The notes below the pieces were generated by a model. It was not told the origin of the DNA. It ran no database searches and saw only the letters and a program-made list of their open reading frames with translations. Shown here piece by piece: positions 60,791 to 64,000 of a stretch of DNA of 64,000 nt. The stretch's first letter is position 1; each line of letters opens with the position of its first letter. The position numbers and the translations under genes were made by a program. This DNA is from Hevea brasiliensis (Eukaryota; Streptophyta; Magnoliopsida; Malpighiales; Euphorbiaceae): contig NC_079510.1 of NCBI RefSeq assembly GCF_030052815.1, positions 38,102,358-38,166,357 of the forward strand, given 5' to 3'.

Positions 60791-63700
60791 AATGTGGTAT
60801 CGAGCTTAGGCTCCATTCTTAGGAATGTTTGTCTAAAATGTTGGGAAGAGTCTACTAGGAGTCACATGAGTATAGGATTCTGCTTCGTCTTTTCCTGTAA
60901 TTCTTTGTTTCTAGATTCTACGTTATACCTCGGAAATATAAGATTACCTCGCTTAGTGTCTTGATTTTCGTGGAGTACAAAATGTGAAATAGAGTTAGTA
61001 GACATGTGAGATCTATCATGAGGATACGTACTCCAAGAAATGTTATATTTTTGTCAAGATGGGTTTAAATGGTGTGCCCATTTCGTAAGACACGAGTACA
61101 TAAAAGTGAGTCTTAAAAGTACAATGTTGCCTAGATAAGGATGAGGATACCACTCATCGGTAGATGACCCAAATGTAATAAGTTTGTGATAATAGAAGAT
61201 TCGGAGAGATAAGAAATTAGGAGACCTAGTCCGTCAGACGTATCGTAGTAACTATACAATGTTCTCGATGTCCGCTCTGTAAGTCGCAGACATGCATCGA
61301 CATGAGATTATTGTGTAGAGTCGCTGCATCCCCGTGGTGCTCCATAATGAGGGTGTTTGAGATGGCTTCGCTTTGGTACAGCTTATGCCGAACGAGTTCT
61401 ATATTTGCAGAGGAGTTGGGAACTCCGGTTAAGAGTCTAGAGTTAGAATATTGAAAGGTCACGGTTGGGTGATAACTAGAGTCGGTGACTCGCCATTGAG
61501 ATGAGCTAGAGTTACATCAAGAGTTGCCATCGGACTGCAGGTTTCGACTAGTTGCAAAGTAAAGGTGACACTTATAGAGTGAGAATAGTATACCTTGTGT
61601 GTATCAAGATGGAATAAAGTACAACTCTACTACCTAGAGAAGGTCGAAACTATGAATTGATGATTTATAGAGCTATGATATGATAAAAGAGTCATTAACT
61701 TGACATGGTTCTGGCAAGGTGGTAGATGTAGTACCTTTGTTGCAGCAAGTTAGGATATAGTCCTATCTTTCGTAATGGATCGAAGGTTATTACCGATAAT
61801 GATGACTTATGGAATAGTGTCCCGGATGGACCGTAGAGTGTGGTAGAGAGTAGTTGGCTCGGGTATCCCGGAGAGGATACAAGTTCCATTATAGGAATCA
61901 TATATAATCAGATCACGATGGATGTAAATCCTTTGAATTGGATGACGGGTTTGGGTGCCCGAAATCTTAAGTTTTGGAATTGAGTAAACATGGAAAATAA
62001 TAATAATAATAATAGTGTTAAGAGTAATAAATTAGCGAAGATAAATCACGTAAGGCCAATGGATAAAGAAAGTGCGAATGAAAGTTTGGGCAATTGATTG
62101 CAGATGCAATATAATCTAAATGCTAGTGGAAGTACTAGCTAGAGTGGTCAAAGGACCAAACTGAGTAGCACGGACATATGATAACGCGATAGAGACTCAA
62201 AGATATAGTTAGCAAGTACACTATTATGTTAGGAAGAAGAATGGAACCGTGGATAGAATAGTCAAGTTCTATTTTGGGTAAGACAAAGGAAATAAATGAA
62301 AGGACAACCTAAAGAGCGCATAATAAAAGGAACAAAGTTAAGATATAGGATAGGCTAAGTGTTATTCTTGGCAAGGAGAATGACAAGGATGGAAAACCCA
62401 AAATGGGACCACATTAGTGAGAAAAGTGATGGAGGTGTGGAATACAATAATAATGAGTAAATGTTAGAAGGTGTGCGATGGTATTGCGGACTACCTAAAT
62501 AGGTAGAGAAAGAGAAGTTAGTAAGCGATAAGTTGAATAAAAGTCACCTAAGGGATCAAATAGGTATGATGAGAGGAAAAGAATGATAGATAATGACACA
62601 TAGGTTTTAGGTTAGACTTTTGAGATAGTGAGAAGGTAGTTAGAGGTTCATATGAATGTCGTGCAAACATTTTTAGTGTGATCAACGTAATCACTTTGTA
62701 GTGAAGCAATAACGACAGGACAATAGTAGGGGTAGAACTAAAAGTGACAAGTCCGGATGGTTATAAATCAAGAGAAAGTTCAAGGATCAAATTAATGACC
62801 CTAGATAAGGGTGGAATTAGTGTTGGAATAATTTATTAGTGAGAGAAATCTTTCAGAATCAACAAAAGTTAATGGCACAATAAAAACGATGATAGATATG
62901 AATCATAGGTCGAGTATAAGTAAAGTTAATAAATTATAAAATATTATGTCAAGAAGGAAAATGGTACTGAAAGGGTTCATGCAGATGATACCTTATAGGT
63001 AGAGCATAATTGTGCTAGGAGATGATGAAATTTGGAGAGAAAGACCAAGAAACTTAGGTGAAACGTTATAATATGACAATCGGGTGTAGTTGAATATAAG
63101 AGGATATTTTCTTTCTTTTCAAGTTTAGCTTGTGCTTTTGGTTCTAGAAGGTTATATAAGGAACAGCCGAGTCAAGGAGACCTAGTTATTGAGAGTTTAG
63201 TAGGCACAAATTCATACATAATTTCCTGATATGAGAATGACAGTAAGTGCATACCTAGTATTAAGTATGAAAGGACGAACAGAGTAATGACATGAGTTAA
63301 ATTGAGTTAGCTACTAAGGCTTGCAACCTGCTTTAAACTATGAGCTGGAGGAAGTACTATTTATGGTTGAGATTCAATAGATGAAATTGTTGCTGATGGG
63401 TAATTTGAGGTTGAAGTTTAGAAAGCTATGGGCAGTATATATGATTATATTAAGGAGAATGAACACGTGAAGTATCTTGTTTGGAATTAAGGCATGACAC
63501 ATATTTCCTACAGTGTTAGTTCGGATGGAACTTATAGTTTATGGGGCTCATATTCATCCAGATAAGCAATTTACTACTAAGGCTGATAGGGAATGATAAT
63601 GTTCTGATAGTTAAGTTGGAAAAAAAAAAAAGGGGATACAAGAAAAAAAAAAAATTCTATGGGTAATTATAAGTGTTACATAAGGTGAAGAATGTGCTGG

Positions 63701-64000
63701 TAGGAGTAAATCATAGGGTTAGAATTCTTGAAGTAATGAAACTAGTATTCAAGATAAGACTAAGAAATAAAAAGAAAGTTAAAGTTGATGATGGGATAGA
63801 CATCTTTGAAGGAAAAGGTGTAAGGATGAGATAGGACTAAAATTAAGGAATAAGTACAACAGGTTGAAATGATACCAACAATACCAAAAATAGGAAAAGG
63901 GAAGTGGATAAGATGCAAAGGACAGAAGAGAGCTCGATAGAGTCGCTTATAATGATGAGGATAAGGAGTGTCTAACCATTGCCCCTGTGTTAACACTACC
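60791..64000 (+). mobile_element. Internal region of retrotransposon family A, non-coding, runs off the window
   Basis: Starts with primer-binding-like TGGTATCGAGCTTAGGCTCC (60795 onward). This matches the initiator Met site except for one missing base (TGGTATCAGAGC expected). The next ~100 bp match the corresponding part of the copy near 26000-26140. In the following 3.1 kb no frame exceeds about 80 codons and no gag, protease, reverse transcriptase or integrase motif is visible. It is either strongly decayed or a large non-autonomous derivative (LARD-type). Confidence 0.65.

Noticed and set aside
61226..61462. Small minus-strand ORFs in the last 3 kb as genes
   Set aside because: All are under 80 codons, antisense to a retrotransposon internal region, and without motifs.

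Overview
The window is nuclear DNA of a flowering plant, most likely a woody eudicot. The evidence is GT-AG introns, plant-only families (LHT amino-acid permease, GTE bromodomain/NET protein, a plant-specific DUF7950-like pair), very AT-rich intergenic DNA, plant-type MITEs, an RTE-type LINE and long LTR retrotransposons. The repeat flavour (LTRs beginning TGTAACACCCC, GATCGG-rich retroelement, TTGAG-tailed LINE) made me think of Malpighiales/Euphorbiaceae, but I cannot fix the species from the sequence.

Layout. 1-2331: last exon and 3' end of an ankyrin-repeat gene (+). 2332-11700: AT-rich intergenic DNA with MITE-like inverted repeats and microsatellites. 11719-15726: an intact eight-exon LHT1-like amino-acid transporter gene (+). 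17284-20441: a decayed tandem copy of it, with frameshifts and deletions, split by an RTE LINE in its fourth intron and cut off in exon 5 by a retroelement. 20442-about 25990: that retroelement, which carries on its minus strand a gene-like, intron-containing ORF with its own TATA box and two TAG stops, plus two tandem arrays. 26143-28549: an LTR of a second family on the minus strand with its primer-binding site. 29698-30441: single-exon TLC-domain membrane protein (-). 33197-38116: ten-coding-exon GTE8-like bromodomain protein (-). 39130-50000: repeats, MITEs and a second LINE copy with clear target-site duplications. 50349-51290 and 54949-55866: tandem paralogous DUF7950-like genes (-) with duplicated G-box promoters. 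59057-64000: another copy of the second LTR family (+) with LTR, primer-binding site and a non-coding internal region running off the window.

Functionally the genes are ordinary plant housekeeping or regulatory genes and do not form a pathway. The most informative parts are the layered decay of the LHT copy, the antisense spliced gene in the retroelement, and the paired DUF7950-like genes, whose C-terminal region has a PAS-like look and whose promoters keep paired G-boxes. I saw no rRNA, tRNA, CRISPR or organelle-derived segment.
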